DNA of 64,000 bases from Bradyrhizobium roseum (GTDB lineage: Bacteria > Pseudomonadota > Alphaproteobacteria > Rhizobiales > Xanthobacteraceae). Shown here in pieces: positions 52,742 to 61,835 of the stretch. The DNA lies in assembly GCF_030413175.1 (NCBI RefSeq), contig NZ_CP129212.1, positions 3,968,001 to 4,032,000 of the forward strand, written 5' to 3'. Every line of letters begins with the position of its first letter. Position 1 is the stretch's first letter. The notes under the pieces were generated by a model. That model saw only the letters and a list, made by a program, of their open reading frames with translations, was not told the DNA's origin and made no database searches. Made by a program: the position numbers and the translations under genes.

Positions 52742-53617
52742 ATGCCGACCTATCTCCCATTCGATCCGAACCCGCGCCGCCCTTCAAAATTGCCGCCGCC
52801 GAAGAGCATCGACAGCCAGTTTCACGTGCTGGGCCCGCTGGAAAAATATCCGGTGCGGCCCGGCGCCGCCTACCAGATGCCATCAGCGACCTGGGAAGCC
52901 GCGCTGCGCGTCCACAAGACGCTGGGCATCGAGCGCGGCATCATCGTGCAGACCACGACCTACGGCGCCGATCACGCCGTCGTGCTCGATGCGCTCGCGG
53001 CGATGGGCCCGAACTACCGCGCCTGCGCCAACGCGCTGGTGTTTGCCGAGGCCAGCGACGCGTATCTCGCCAAACTCAATGACGCCGGCGTGCGCGGCGC
53101 GCGTTTCAGCTTCCGCCAGGAACTCGGCGCGGTGCTCTCGGACAAGGATTTTGCGCGTGCGATCGCGCGGATGCGCGAACTCGGCTGGTACGCAAAGATC
53201 CAGCCGGAGAAGGACGGCATCGTCTCCAGCGTCGCCAAGTACGAAAACCTCGATTTGCCCGTGCTGATCGACCACATGGCCCGCCCCGATCCCGCGCGCG
53301 GCAAGGACGATCCCAATCTGCAGAAGATGCTGGAGCTGCTGTCAAAGGGAAACTTCTGGGTGATGCTGTCGCTCGGCGAAAAGACCTCCAAGAAGGGCAA
53401 GCCGTGGGACGACGTCATCCCGATCGCGCGTGCCTATCTCGAAGCCGCCCCCAACCGCTGCGTCTGGGCGAGCGACTGGCCGCATCCGGTCTCGGTGGTG
53501 CAGCCACCGAACGACGCCGACCTGCTCGAACTGCTCTACAGCTACGTCGCTGACGAGGCGGAATTGGAGAAAATACTCGTGACCAACCCGGCAAAGCTGT
53601 TCGGGTACGAGGATTAG
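52742..53617 (+). CDS. Amidohydrolase-2 family hydrolase (LigI/PDC-hydrolase-like)
   Basis: 291-residue TIM-barrel metal-dependent hydrolase. The N-terminus SIDSQFHVLGPLEKYPV matches the first metal-motif position of the amidohydrolase_2 family, but reads D-x-Q-x-H where HxH is usual. VLIDHMARPDPA and VWASDWPHP supply the later His and the catalytic Asp. Closest by feel to 2-pyrone-4,6-dicarboxylate lactonases and related lactone hydrolases. It is the last gene of the IclR-controlled operon. Confidence 0.9.
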   Translation: MPTYLPFDPNPRRPSKLPPPKSIDSQFHVLGPLEKYPVRPGAAYQMPSATWEAALRVHKTLGIERGIIVQTTTYGADHAVVLDALAAMGPNYRACANALVFAEASDAYLAKLNDAGVRGARFSFRQELGAVLSDKDFARAIARMRELGWYAKIQPEKDGIVSSVAKYENLDLPVLIDHMARPDPARGKDDPNLQKMLELLSKGNFWVMLSLGEKTSKKGKPWDDVIPIARAYLEAAPNRCVWASDWPHPVSVVQPPNDADLLELLYSYVADEAELEKILVTNPAKLFGYED

Positions 53618-53758
53618 GGCGTGCCGTTCATAAGCGCGTAGCCAGATACGAGACGGCTTCCGCTTTCGACGGACATGTCCTGCATCGCTGCTGGCTACCC
53701 GATCGCGAATGCCCCAAACCAGACGCCGAAGGATTCCGTCCACGCGTCCGTACCAAAT

Positions 53759-54196
53759 TCAGAAGCTCCGCCGCACACCATAGACAGGTATGCGTTCGAA
53801 CTCGTCGAGATCAACCCTTTTCGCGCCAGTCAGCGCGACGTCACCATGGGTGAAAAAGCTGATGCGGTCGTCCTTGTGAGAGGTCCCCACGCCTAATCTG
53901 AGGTCGGCTGGACAGTCTTCGGGAGTGTCGACGTTCAACGCGAATGGAATGGGGAGCGTCGTTATCGTATTGGGAACTGTGAAGGTCTGAAAGTCTTTCA
54001 GGTTCTCTCCTGCCTTCGCTTCGCTGCCCCGCACAATCTCCGAGAGTGTAAACCGCAGAAATTTGTCAGGAGAAGCGAGGGGGCGGCCTGGCGATTGCAC
54101 CAGTTCTCCGCGCAGCATCTTCTTGCATGCGCCTGACGCGCTTGTCGGTGTCACTACCGCAAGCAACGTCACCACGGCCGCTATCATGTAACCCAT
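53759..54196 (-). CDS. Small secreted hypothetical protein (145 aa)
   Basis: Signal peptide MGYMIAAVVTLLAVVTPTSASG, then a mature part with two cysteines placed to pair (ACKKM and PEDCPADL) and a beta-rich body (FLRFTLSEIVRGSEA, FQTFTVPNTITTLPIP). The ATG at 54196 follows GAGG eight bases upstream. I do not recognise the family. A far longer open frame on this strand to 55060 covers aat in antisense and is not credible. Confidence 0.7.
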   Translation of the reverse strand: MGYMIAAVVTLLAVVTPTSASGACKKMLRGELVQSPGRPLASPDKFLRFTLSEIVRGSEAKAGENLKDFQTFTVPNTITTLPIPFALNVDTPEDCPADLRLGVGTSHKDDRISFFTHGDVALTGAKRVDLDEFERIPVYGVRRSF

Positions 54197-54346
54197 GGCA
54201 AGTACCTCGAAATCGACATTAGCAACGCGAACACCGGAACGACGATCAGGACTGCGTTCATAGTGCCTCATCCACCCTCGATCGGGCCGCGCCGTCACGG
54301 TTGCGGAACGTAGCATTCGCCCCGCCGGTCCTGCTATCATGCGCGC

Positions 54347-55021
54347 ATGACATCGCGCGATCCAGCCGCCTCCGAAATCACGCCCGAGGTGCTGCTGCGG
54401 GCCTATGCCTGCGGCATCTTCCCGATGGCCGAGAGCGCCGACGACCCGACGCTGTTCTGGGTCGAGCCGGAAATGCGCGGGGTGATTCCGCTGGACGGTT
54501 TTCGCATCGCCTCGCGGCTGGCCCGCACCGTACGATCGGACACCTTCAGCGTCACCGTCGATACCGCCTTCAAGGCGGTTATCGCCGGCTGCGCGGCGCC
54601 GCAGCCCGGCCGCGACGACACCTGGATCAACAAACGGATCCGCGATCTCTATCTGGGGCTCTACGAGCTCGGTCATTGCCACAGCGTCGAGGTCTGGCAG
54701 GACGGCGACCTCGTTGGGGGCCTCTACGGGGTCAGCCTCGGGCGGGCGTTCTTCGGCGAGAGCATGTTCCACCGCACCCGTGACGCGTCGAAGGTGGCGC
54801 TGGTGCATCTGGTGGCGCGGCTGATCGCCGGCGGCTTCGAACTGCTCGACACCCAATATGTCACCGAACATCTGCGCAGCTTCGGCGCGGTCGAAGTACC
54901 GCGGCGCCGCTACCGTGCCCTGCTCGACAAGGCGATCACTGGCGAACCTGCGGATTTCATGCGGGTGCGAGCCGGCATCAGCGGCGAGGAAGCGCTCGCG
55001 ATTGTTTCGGAGCGCGGCTGA
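54347..55021 (+). CDS. aat: Leucyl/phenylalanyl-tRNA-protein transferase
   Basis: 224-residue L/F transferase that adds Leu or Phe to N-terminal Arg/Lys of proteins and so marks them for ClpAP (N-end rule). Signature text: [63 protein letters not shown] and [16 protein letters not shown]. Full length. In relatives of this group aat is commonly next to accC and a DUF2155 gene; here the DUF2155 neighbour is kept but accC is 12 kb away. Confidence 0.96.
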   Translation: MTSRDPAASEITPEVLLRAYACGIFPMAESADDPTLFWVEPEMRGVIPLDGFRIASRLARTVRSDTFSVTVDTAFKAVIAGCAAPQPGRDDTWINKRIRDLYLGLYELGHCHSVEVWQDGDLVGGLYGVSLGRAFFGESMFHRTRDASKVALVHLVARLIAGGFELLDTQYVTEHLRSFGAVEVPRRRYRALLDKAITGEPADFMRVRAGISGEEALAIVSERG

Positions 55022-55078
55022 GTTGCTTGTCCCGGTTCTGCTGCGCACTTCGTGCGGCACTGCGCCCGGGACCCCAGT

Positions 55079-56104
55079 TCAATTCCCGAACAGCCCGCCG
55101 AACAATCCGCCGGGGCGCTGCTGCGGCGGAGGCGGTGGCGGCGGCGCCTGTTGCGGCTGCGGCTGGAACTGCGGCTGCGGCGGCTGTCCCGGCGGACGCG
55201 GCGCGGCCTGCTTTGGCTGTGGCGGACGTTTGGCGGCGGCCGCCGGCGGCGCGGCCGTCTTCGGATCGGGCTGCGCGCTGACGATGGTCTGGTCGGGACC
55301 TTTGCAGTCGGTCAGCCAGATGTCGTAGACCGGATGCTCGACACCATGCAGGCCGGGGCTTGCCGCGTACATCCAGCCGGAGAAAATCCGCTTCACCTCG
55401 CCCTGCAGCGTGATCTCGTCGACCTCGACAAAGGCGTCGGTGTTGGCGGCTTCCGTCGACGGCCGCGTATAGCAGGCGCTGGTCTTCACGCGCAGCGCGC
55501 CGAACTGCACGGTCTCGCCGATGTCCTCGTCGAAATTGATGATGCGGCCGGTGATCTTGTCGAGGCCGGAAAAGCTCGCCTTCTTGTTGGTGATCTTGGT
55601 GGCCGGCGGCTCGGACACGACCTCGTCACCCGGCTGCAGCGTGGCCGGCGATGCCGGCGCGCCTTTGGCTGGCGGTTGGCGCTGGCCCGGCGGGGCGGTG
55701 GCGACGCCCGGCTGGCCCGGCTGCGGTGGCTGGACGGCAACGCCCGGCTGGGTGCCCTGAGGCGCGACCGTCGTTCCCGGCGGCGGCGCCAGCGGCTGCG
55801 ACTGGAAGCTGCCCGGCGGGGGGAGGCCCTGCCCCGGCGGCGGACGGTTCGGGGTTGGCAACAGGCGGCCGCGCGGCAGCTCCGGCACTTCCTCGTCGTC
55901 GTCAGGGTACGGCTGCGGCTGCTGGTTGCCGCGCGGAATCGCACCCGGCGGCCGCAGCGGCGGGTCGGAAAAGATATTGCCGATCTGCGCCTGCGCCGGC
56001 GGCACGAGCGACGTCATGGTGGCGGCGATCAGGGCCGCAAGACCGGTCAGGGCAATGGTTCGAAGCATCTCGCGGCTTTTACAGGCGAATCGGGCTCGCG
56101 ACAT
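55079..56104 (-). CDS. Secreted Pro-rich DUF2155 protein
   Basis: 341 residues from the ATG at 56104 (MSRARFACKSREMLRT); 56068 is an alternative start. Signal peptide about 1-41 (ending AQAQ), a Pro/Gln-rich segment to about residue 155, a DUF2155 domain (about 160-280: KITNKKASFSGLDKITGRIINFDEDIGETVQFGAL, ending VEHPVYDIWLTDCKG) with conserved cysteines in SACYTRP and TDCKG, then a Pro-rich tail with GGLFGGLFGN. DUF2155 is alphaproteobacterial and of unknown function. It is convergent with aat. Confidence 0.9.
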   Translation of the reverse strand: MSRARFACKSREMLRTIALTGLAALIAATMTSLVPPAQAQIGNIFSDPPLRPPGAIPRGNQQPQPYPDDDEEVPELPRGRLLPTPNRPPPGQGLPPPGSFQSQPLAPPPGTTVAPQGTQPGVAVQPPQPGQPGVATAPPGQRQPPAKGAPASPATLQPGDEVVSEPPATKITNKKASFSGLDKITGRIINFDEDIGETVQFGALRVKTSACYTRPSTEAANTDAFVEVDEITLQGEVKRIFSGWMYAASPGLHGVEHPVYDIWLTDCKGPDQTIVSAQPDPKTAAPPAAAAKRPPQPKQAAPRPPGQPPQPQFQPQPQQAPPPPPPPQQRPGGLFGGLFGN

Positions 56105-56340
56105 AGTACAGACTTGTCCGCCGCTCGCGTCACTCCCGGTTAACACGCCGAATACGGCGCGGAAAGGGCGGCCTGCCCCCGTCCCGCCGTACTCGATCCC
56201 GGCCCGGACGGTGCGCCATGATCTAGCCACGCCCCGCTTCAGATGAAATAGTCGCTTTGGTTCGCGCCTGGCTGCCCACGCCCGGCGCGAAAACCACCAA
56301 AATCCGGAACAACCGGAGCAGCGAGAGGAACCCCCAGGAC

Positions 56341-57132
56341 ATGTCAGACCGCATGACCGATCGAATTCGACTCGATGGCCGGGTTGCCGTCGTCACCGGC
56401 GCGGCCGGCGTCATTGGAACCGCAACCATCCGCCTGCTGGCCGAACGCGGCGCCCGTATCGTCGCCGTCGACCGCCGGGAGGACGACCTCAAGGCCGCCA
56501 TCAAGGGCCTGCCCGCCTCGGCCGAAGCGCTCGCGGTGACAGCCGATGTCACGCACGAGGACGAGGTCGCGGACTATGTCCGCGCCACGGTCGACAGGTT
56601 CGGCACGATCGACGCGTTCTACAACAACGCCGGCATCGAGGGCGACATCAAGCCGATCCCGGAATATTCGCTGGAGAGCTTTCGGCGCGTGCTCGACGTC
56701 AATGTCGTCGGCGTCTTTCTCGGCATGAAGCACGTGCTGCCGGTAATGCTGAAGCAGAACAAGGGCAGCATCATCAACACCGCCTCCATCGCCGGCCTGA
56801 TGGGGTCGCCGATGATCGCGGTCTACAGCGCCAGCAAGCACGCGGTGATCGGGCTGACCAAGAGCGCGGCCTGGGAATGCACCGGCACCGGGGTGCGCGT
56901 GAATTGCGTGTGCCCCGGCCTGATCGACAGCCGCATGCTGAGCACGATTTTGCAGGGCCGCAATCCCGGCAACGAGCCGCCGCCGAACGACAAGATCGTC
57001 GACCGGATTCCGGCGCGCCGGCTTGGCCAGGCGTCCGAGGTCGCCTCCATCGTGGCGTTCCTCGCCTCCGACGAGGCGAGCTACGTTTCCGGCTCCGCCT
57101 ACACCGTCGACGGCGGCCGCACCGCCGCCTGA
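56341..57132 (+). CDS. Short-chain dehydrogenase/reductase
   Basis: 263-residue classical SDR. NAD(P)-binding glycine motif TGAAGVIG (residues about 20-27), NNAG in FYNNAGIEG, catalytic Ser in NTASIAG and Y162-x-x-x-K166 in YSASK, with a C-terminal GGRTAA end. The cofactor is probably NAD because acidic/basic pattern DRREDD follows the second strand. Probable operon with the esterase 31 bp downstream. Confidence 0.92.
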   Translation: MSDRMTDRIRLDGRVAVVTGAAGVIGTATIRLLAERGARIVAVDRREDDLKAAIKGLPASAEALAVTADVTHEDEVADYVRATVDRFGTIDAFYNNAGIEGDIKPIPEYSLESFRRVLDVNVVGVFLGMKHVLPVMLKQNKGSIINTASIAGLMGSPMIAVYSASKHAVIGLTKSAAWECTGTGVRVNCVCPGLIDSRMLSTILQGRNPGNEPPPNDKIVDRIPARRLGQASEVASIVAFLASDEASYVSGSAYTVDGGRTAA

Positions 57133-57163
57133 GCTTTATTCACACAACGAGGTCTTTGTCAGT

Positions 57164-58108
57164 ATGCCCGTCACTCTCGATCCCGATGCCGCCGCCATCT
57201 TCCAGGCTTTCCAGGATGCCGGCCGTCCCGCCTACGAGACGCTGCCGCCATCGGAAGCGCGCGAATATTACCGGATCGGCCGCGTGGTCATGAACCCCGA
57301 GCCGCCCGCGATCGAATCGAATGAGCCGCTGTCGATCCCCGCGCCGCACGGCGCGATCCCGGCGCGCATCTACACGCCGACGACGCTGCGCAGGCACAAC
57401 GGCCTCGCGCCATGCCTGGTGTTCTTTCACGGCGGCGGCTGGGTGATCGGCGATCTCGATACCCATGAAGTGGTTTGCCAGCAGCTCGCTCATGAGGGCG
57501 AACTGATCGTGATCTCAGTCGACTACCGTCTCGCGCCGGAACACAAATTCCCCGCCGCCGCCGATGACGCCGTCACCGCCACCAAATGGGTGGCGGACAA
57601 CGCCAGACAACTCGGCATTGACGCCGCGCAGCTTCTGGTCGGCGGCGACAGCGCCGGCGGCAATCTCGCCGCCGTGGTGGCACTGGCCGCGCGCGACAAC
57701 GGCCCAAAGCTCGCCGGCCAGGTACTGGTCTATCCCGCCACCGATTTTGCGATGAAGCATCCCTCGCACAGCGAGCCCGAGACCAGCGTTCTGCTGACGC
57801 ACTCCGTGATCAAATGGTTCAGCAACCACTATCTCAACAGCGCGGCCGACATCGATCACTGGAAGGCCTCGCCCGCGCGCGCCAAAACGCTGGCCGGCCT
57901 GCCGCCGGCCTATGTGCTGACCGCGGGCGCCGATCCCCTGCGCGACGAGGGCGCCGAATATGCCGCGCGGCTGAAGGAGGCCGGCGTGCCGGTGACCTAC
58001 CGCCACTTCCCCGGCCAGTTCCACGGCTTCTTCACCATGGGCAAGCTGCTGCAGCAGGCCAATGTCGCCGTCAGCGAAATCGCGAGCTGGATGAAGGCGC
58101 TGAAATGA
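57164..58108 (+). CDS. HSL-type alpha/beta hydrolase (esterase/lipase)
   Basis: 314-residue hydrolase of the hormone-sensitive lipase branch. Oxyanion HGGGW in FFHGGGWVIGD, nucleophile S163 in GGDSAGGN, acid in TAGADPLRDEG and His in FPGQFHGFF. Cytoplasmic, with a helical cap at the N-terminus. The start at 57164 follows GAGG; the longer frame enters the SDR gene. The pair with the SDR suggests ester hydrolysis then oxidation of the alcohol, which is inference. Confidence 0.92.
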   Translation: MPVTLDPDAAAIFQAFQDAGRPAYETLPPSEAREYYRIGRVVMNPEPPAIESNEPLSIPAPHGAIPARIYTPTTLRRHNGLAPCLVFFHGGGWVIGDLDTHEVVCQQLAHEGELIVISVDYRLAPEHKFPAAADDAVTATKWVADNARQLGIDAAQLLVGGDSAGGNLAAVVALAARDNGPKLAGQVLVYPATDFAMKHPSHSEPETSVLLTHSVIKWFSNHYLNSAADIDHWKASPARAKTLAGLPPAYVLTAGADPLRDEGAEYAARLKEAGVPVTYRHFPGQFHGFFTMGKLLQQANVAVSEIASWMKALK

Positions 58109-58163
58109 AAGGTTCAGGTTATACAAGTTCCGAGAAGCAGCTAGCTCTTGGGTACATTCACGG

Positions 58164-59627
58164 ATGAAGTTCCTCGCCTCCATTGCCACCCACCCGGCGC
58201 GACATCCCGGCGGCCCCAAGCTTCGTCTTCTTGCTGTTCTGGCGGGAGCCGGACTTGCGGCGATCGTCCCGTCTGAAGCCATGGCGGCCGACCTGGACGG
58301 AACGAAGCTGGGCCTGACATGGTGTCTGCCGTTCGTCGGCATATTGCTCTCAATTGCACTCTTTCCTCTTTTCGCGCCGCATTTCTGGGAACATCATCAC
58401 GGCAAGGTCGCCCTGTTCTGGGCGGTACTCATCTCCGTTCCCATGGCGCTATCGCTCGGTACTGCAACCACGGCGAATGCGCTCGTTCATACCGCCCTGC
58501 TGGAATACATTCCCTTCATTCTGCTCCTGCTGGCATTGTTCACAGTCGCCAGCGGCATCGTGGTTTCCGGCAATCTGCATGGGGCGCCGATGACCAATAC
58601 GGTGCTTCTCGGCATCGGGACCATTCTCGCCAGCCTGATCGGTACCACAGGCGCATCCATGGTGATGATACGTCCCGTTCTTCGCGCCAACGACGACCGG
58701 AAGCACAATGTGCACGTCGTCGTGTTCTTTATTTTTCTGGTTTCAAACATCGGCGGCTCGCTCACGCCGCTCGGCGATCCACCCCTGTTTCTCGGTTTTC
58801 TCCGAGGGGTGGACTTCTTTTGGACCACGCGACACCTGTTCTCCGAAACGCTGTTCGTGTCCGCCGTGCTCCTGGCGGCTTTCTTTGTGATGGACACGAT
58901 TATCTACCGACGCGAAGGCCACGTGCCGTCGGATCCGACACCTGATCAACCGATCCGGCTGCACGGCGGCCTCAACATGCTGCTGGGCGGCGTCATCATT
59001 ATTGCCATCCTGCTCAGTGCCAAGCTGCAGCTCGGCACCCTTTCGATACTGGGGACGGAGGTATCGATTCAGAATCTGCTGCGCGACGCCGCCATGGTCG
59101 TCGTGACGCTGGTGTCGATTCTCATCACACCCAAGCGGAATCACGAGGCAAACGGTTTCTCGTGGTCGCCGATCGCGGAAGTAGCCGCGCTGTTCGCGGG
59201 CATCTTCGTGTCAATTGTTCCGGTGTTGGCAATGTTGCGGGCCGGAAGTGCCGGGGCCTTCGCGCCCCTCGTCGCCATGGTCACGAACGCGGACGGCAGC
59301 GCCAACGTCGCAGCCTATTTCTGGCTGACAGGCGCGCTCTCGTCCTTTCTGGACAACGCGCCGACCTATCTGGTTTTCTTCGAACTTGCGGGCGGCAACG
59401 CCGAGTGGTTGATGCGCCAGGGTGCCTTGACGCTCGCGGCAATCTCGTCGGGCGCGGTATTCATGGGGGCCAACACCTATATCGGGAATGCTCCGAACTT
59501 CATGGTCTACGCCATCGCCCGCCAGAAGGGCGTCAAGATGCCAAGCTTCTTCGGCTACATGCTTTGGTCCGGATGCGTGCTGCTGCCGGTCTTCGCATTA
59601 ACAACCCTGATTTTTTTCCGAACCTAG
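58164..59627 (+). CDS. Sodium:proton antiporter / citrate-transporter-like membrane protein
   Basis: 487-residue polytopic membrane protein with about 12 helices and a hydrophobic leader. Ion-transporter superfamily text: NVHVVVFFIFLVSNIGGSLTPLGDPPLFLGFL and the symmetrical late repeat LTGALSSFLDNAPTYLVFFEL with GANTYIGNAPNFMVYAIA, as in NhaD/CitMHS_2 proteins. The two NxGGSxTPLGDPP- and DNAPTY-type loops form the ion site. Substrate (Na+/H+ or a carboxylate) is not settled. Confidence 0.88.
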   Translation: MKFLASIATHPARHPGGPKLRLLAVLAGAGLAAIVPSEAMAADLDGTKLGLTWCLPFVGILLSIALFPLFAPHFWEHHHGKVALFWAVLISVPMALSLGTATTANALVHTALLEYIPFILLLLALFTVASGIVVSGNLHGAPMTNTVLLGIGTILASLIGTTGASMVMIRPVLRANDDRKHNVHVVVFFIFLVSNIGGSLTPLGDPPLFLGFLRGVDFFWTTRHLFSETLFVSAVLLAAFFVMDTIIYRREGHVPSDPTPDQPIRLHGGLNMLLGGVIIIAILLSAKLQLGTLSILGTEVSIQNLLRDAAMVVVTLVSILITPKRNHEANGFSWSPIAEVAALFAGIFVSIVPVLAMLRAGSAGAFAPLVAMVTNADGSANVAAYFWLTGALSSFLDNAPTYLVFFELAGGNAEWLMRQGALTLAAISSGAVFMGANTYIGNAPNFMVYAIARQKGVKMPSFFGYMLWSGCVLLPVFALTTLIFFRT

Positions 59628-59867
59628 CCGTGTCCCGGGCAGACGGCCCGGCGCGGACCGCGCCTCTACCTGAAACGGCACAATGAGCGGCGGCTCGAAT
59701 CAGCGCTGCCTTGAGACGGGTGGCCGGCGCCTCTCCGCCATGATCCAACGGCCCTCGCTGTCCAACAGACTTAAGCCGCAATGTCATCCAAGTTTCAGGC
59801 TAGTTTTCGCATGCAGCGAATCGGCGGGATGATTCGGCGGATGATTTTGACGCGCGGGGGTATTGCC

Positions 59868-60752
59868 ATGGCTTTTTTCAAGCGCGAACTCGGCCCGATC
59901 GAGCGTTTCGAGAACGCGCTGAAGGAGAAGCAGACGGCGCGGCAGAAGCTGGCGGACCGGCTGGCGGCGGCCGAATCGGAACTGGCGGAAAAGCGCACCG
60001 CCGCCGAAAAGCTGGCGGTGGCCGGCGCCGCCAATGCCCGGCTCGATCGCGCCGAAGCCGCCATGCGCGCGGTCGAGGACCGCGCCAAGACGTGGCGCGC
60101 CGAACTGGCAGAATTCGATGAGCAGGTCGCCTCGGCCGAACGCGCGCTGACGGACGCCAAGGCACAGCGCGACCGCGACACCATGGCGGACCAGATCGAA
60201 GCCATGGCTTCAGCGATCGAACGCGCCGTGCCGGGATTCGACGGCGGCGCCAACGCGCTGGTCGAAGCCGTGACCAAGGCCGCCATGTCGATCCCCGACG
60301 CGACGCGGTTCTCGGGCAACGTGGACGCGGTGCGCCGCGAGGTTCTCGCCGCCGCGGATCTGATCTGCTGGGAGCTGCGATCCGCCGCGGTGCGTACGCG
60401 CGCCGGCAACGCCAATCTCGCCAGTCTCGCACCGTCAGAAGCGGAAAATCCGCTATCGCCGGAGATTGACCGGCAGTTGATCTACACCCTCCATCCCCTG
60501 CGCTGGCGTGAGGGTGACGAGGTGCGCCGGGTTCCGGCCTTTGCGCTGGTCGGGTTGCCGAAAACGCTGCTGGCGGCGGCGCTGCAGCATCAGCACGTCG
60601 ACCATCTCAACGCCCGCCGCGTGCAGACACTGATGCATCTCCATGGCAGCGCGGGGCTCGGCGAACCCGAGGCGGACGATCCGCAGTTGGTCGATCTCGA
60701 CGCCTTGCTCATCGCGGAGGAAGCGCCGAGCCCGCAAGCCGACGTGGCCTGA
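59868..60752 (+). CDS. Coiled-coil hypothetical protein
   Basis: 294-residue soluble protein. The ATG at 59868 (MAFFKRELGPIERFE) has a G-rich site upstream; a longer frame from 59781 is less likely. Residues about 10-115 are a continuous Ala/Glu/Lys coiled coil (EKQTARQKLADRLAAAESEL). The C-terminal half has globular segments (YTLHPLRWREGDEVRRVP, QHVDHLNARRVQTLMH). No family recognised. It lies alone between an antiporter gene and a convergent regulator gene. Confidence 0.72.
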   Translation: MAFFKRELGPIERFENALKEKQTARQKLADRLAAAESELAEKRTAAEKLAVAGAANARLDRAEAAMRAVEDRAKTWRAELAEFDEQVASAERALTDAKAQRDRDTMADQIEAMASAIERAVPGFDGGANALVEAVTKAAMSIPDATRFSGNVDAVRREVLAAADLICWELRSAAVRTRAGNANLASLAPSEAENPLSPEIDRQLIYTLHPLRWREGDEVRRVPAFALVGLPKTLLAAALQHQHVDHLNARRVQTLMHLHGSAGLGEPEADDPQLVDLDALLIAEEAPSPQADVA

Positions 60753-60785
60753 GCGCGGCGAACCCCGCGCCTGCCCGATAAGTCC

Positions 60786-61724
60786 CTATCCCGCCCGCGC
60801 CGCGCGGCGCAGCGATTGCGGCGGCTGGCCGAAGGCGCGGATGAAGGCGCGGCGCATCCGTTCCGGATCGCGAAAGCCGGTGGACTGCGCGACGTGCTCG
60901 ATCGCCTCGCTGGAAGACTGCACGCGCTGCCGCGCCACCTCGATGCGCAACCGCTCGACCGCCTTTGACGGCGTGGTGCCGGTTTCGGCCACGAAGGCGC
61001 GGGTGAAATGCCGCGCGCTCATGCCGGCCTGTTCAGCGAGATCTTCCACCGTGAGCGGCGCATCGAGATTTTCGCGCGCCCAGGCCAGCAGCGTCCCGAA
61101 GCGGCCGTTCGGCGCCTTCAATTCCAGCAGCGAGGAGAATTGTGACTGGCCGCCGCTGCGGCGGTGATAGAGCACCAGTTGCCTGGCGGTCTGCTGCGCG
61201 ATCTCGTCGCCATAGTCCTCCGCGATCATCGCCAGCGACAGGTCGATGCCGGCCGATATCCCGGCCGAGGTCCAGACGTTGCCGTCGCGCACGAAGATGC
61301 GGTCGGGCTCCAGCTTCACCTGCGGATAGGCTTTGACAAAATGCGGCGTGCGCTGCCAGTGCGTGGTGGCGCGGCGGCCGTCGAGCAGGCCGGCCTCGGC
61401 GAGGACATAGGCGCCGGAGCAGACGCTGGCGATGCGGACGCCACGCCTGGCGCTCGCGCGCACGAAATGGAGCGTCTTCTCGCAGGCCGCCGCCTGCCGT
61501 ACCCCTTCGCCGCCCGCGACGATCAGCGTCGTGATCGCGGATGCGGATTTCAATCGCCGCGCGACGATCTCGATGCCCGACGACGAACGCACCGGTCCCG
61601 GCGTCACCGCCAGCGTGCGGATCGCCGGCGCGCCTTCCGCAAAGCGTGCCGCGATCTCGAAGGCCGAAATCGGCCCGGCGGCGTCGAGCAACTGGAAATC
61701 CGGAAAGATGAGAACGCCGATCAT
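60786..61724 (-). CDS. GlxA-type AraC-family regulator with DJ-1/PfpI domain
   Basis: 312 residues. The N-terminal amidotransferase-like DJ-1/PfpI domain (MIGVLIFPDFQLLDAAGPIS, nucleophile-elbow Cys in SVCSGAYVLAEAGLL) probably senses a ligand. The C-terminal AraC helix-turn-helix domain contains LAEQAGMSARHFTRAF and AIEHVAQSTGFRDPERMRRAFIRAFG. The start at 61724 is the family start. It is divergent from a DJ-1/PfpI enzyme gene across 111 bp and likely regulates it. Confidence 0.92.
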   Translation of the reverse strand: MIGVLIFPDFQLLDAAGPISAFEIAARFAEGAPAIRTLAVTPGPVRSSSGIEIVARRLKSASAITTLIVAGGEGVRQAAACEKTLHFVRASARRGVRIASVCSGAYVLAEAGLLDGRRATTHWQRTPHFVKAYPQVKLEPDRIFVRDGNVWTSAGISAGIDLSLAMIAEDYGDEIAQQTARQLVLYHRRSGGQSQFSSLLELKAPNGRFGTLLAWARENLDAPLTVEDLAEQAGMSARHFTRAFVAETGTTPSKAVERLRIEVARQRVQSSSEAIEHVAQSTGFRDPERMRRAFIRAFGQPPQSLRRAARAG

Positions 61725-61835
61725 GGTACCGCTCGCTTTTGATGCATGTCTTGAAACGAGGGAAAAATGCCATTTCGGACGTGAGGCCACCATGTCAGTA
61801 TGCCGTCCGTCAAGCCCATTTTTCCGGAGGTCACG

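Noticed and set aside
53759..55060. 433-codon minus-strand frame covering aat
   Set aside because: Only its end (53759-54196) has a signal peptide and a good ribosome binding site; the rest is antisense to aat.
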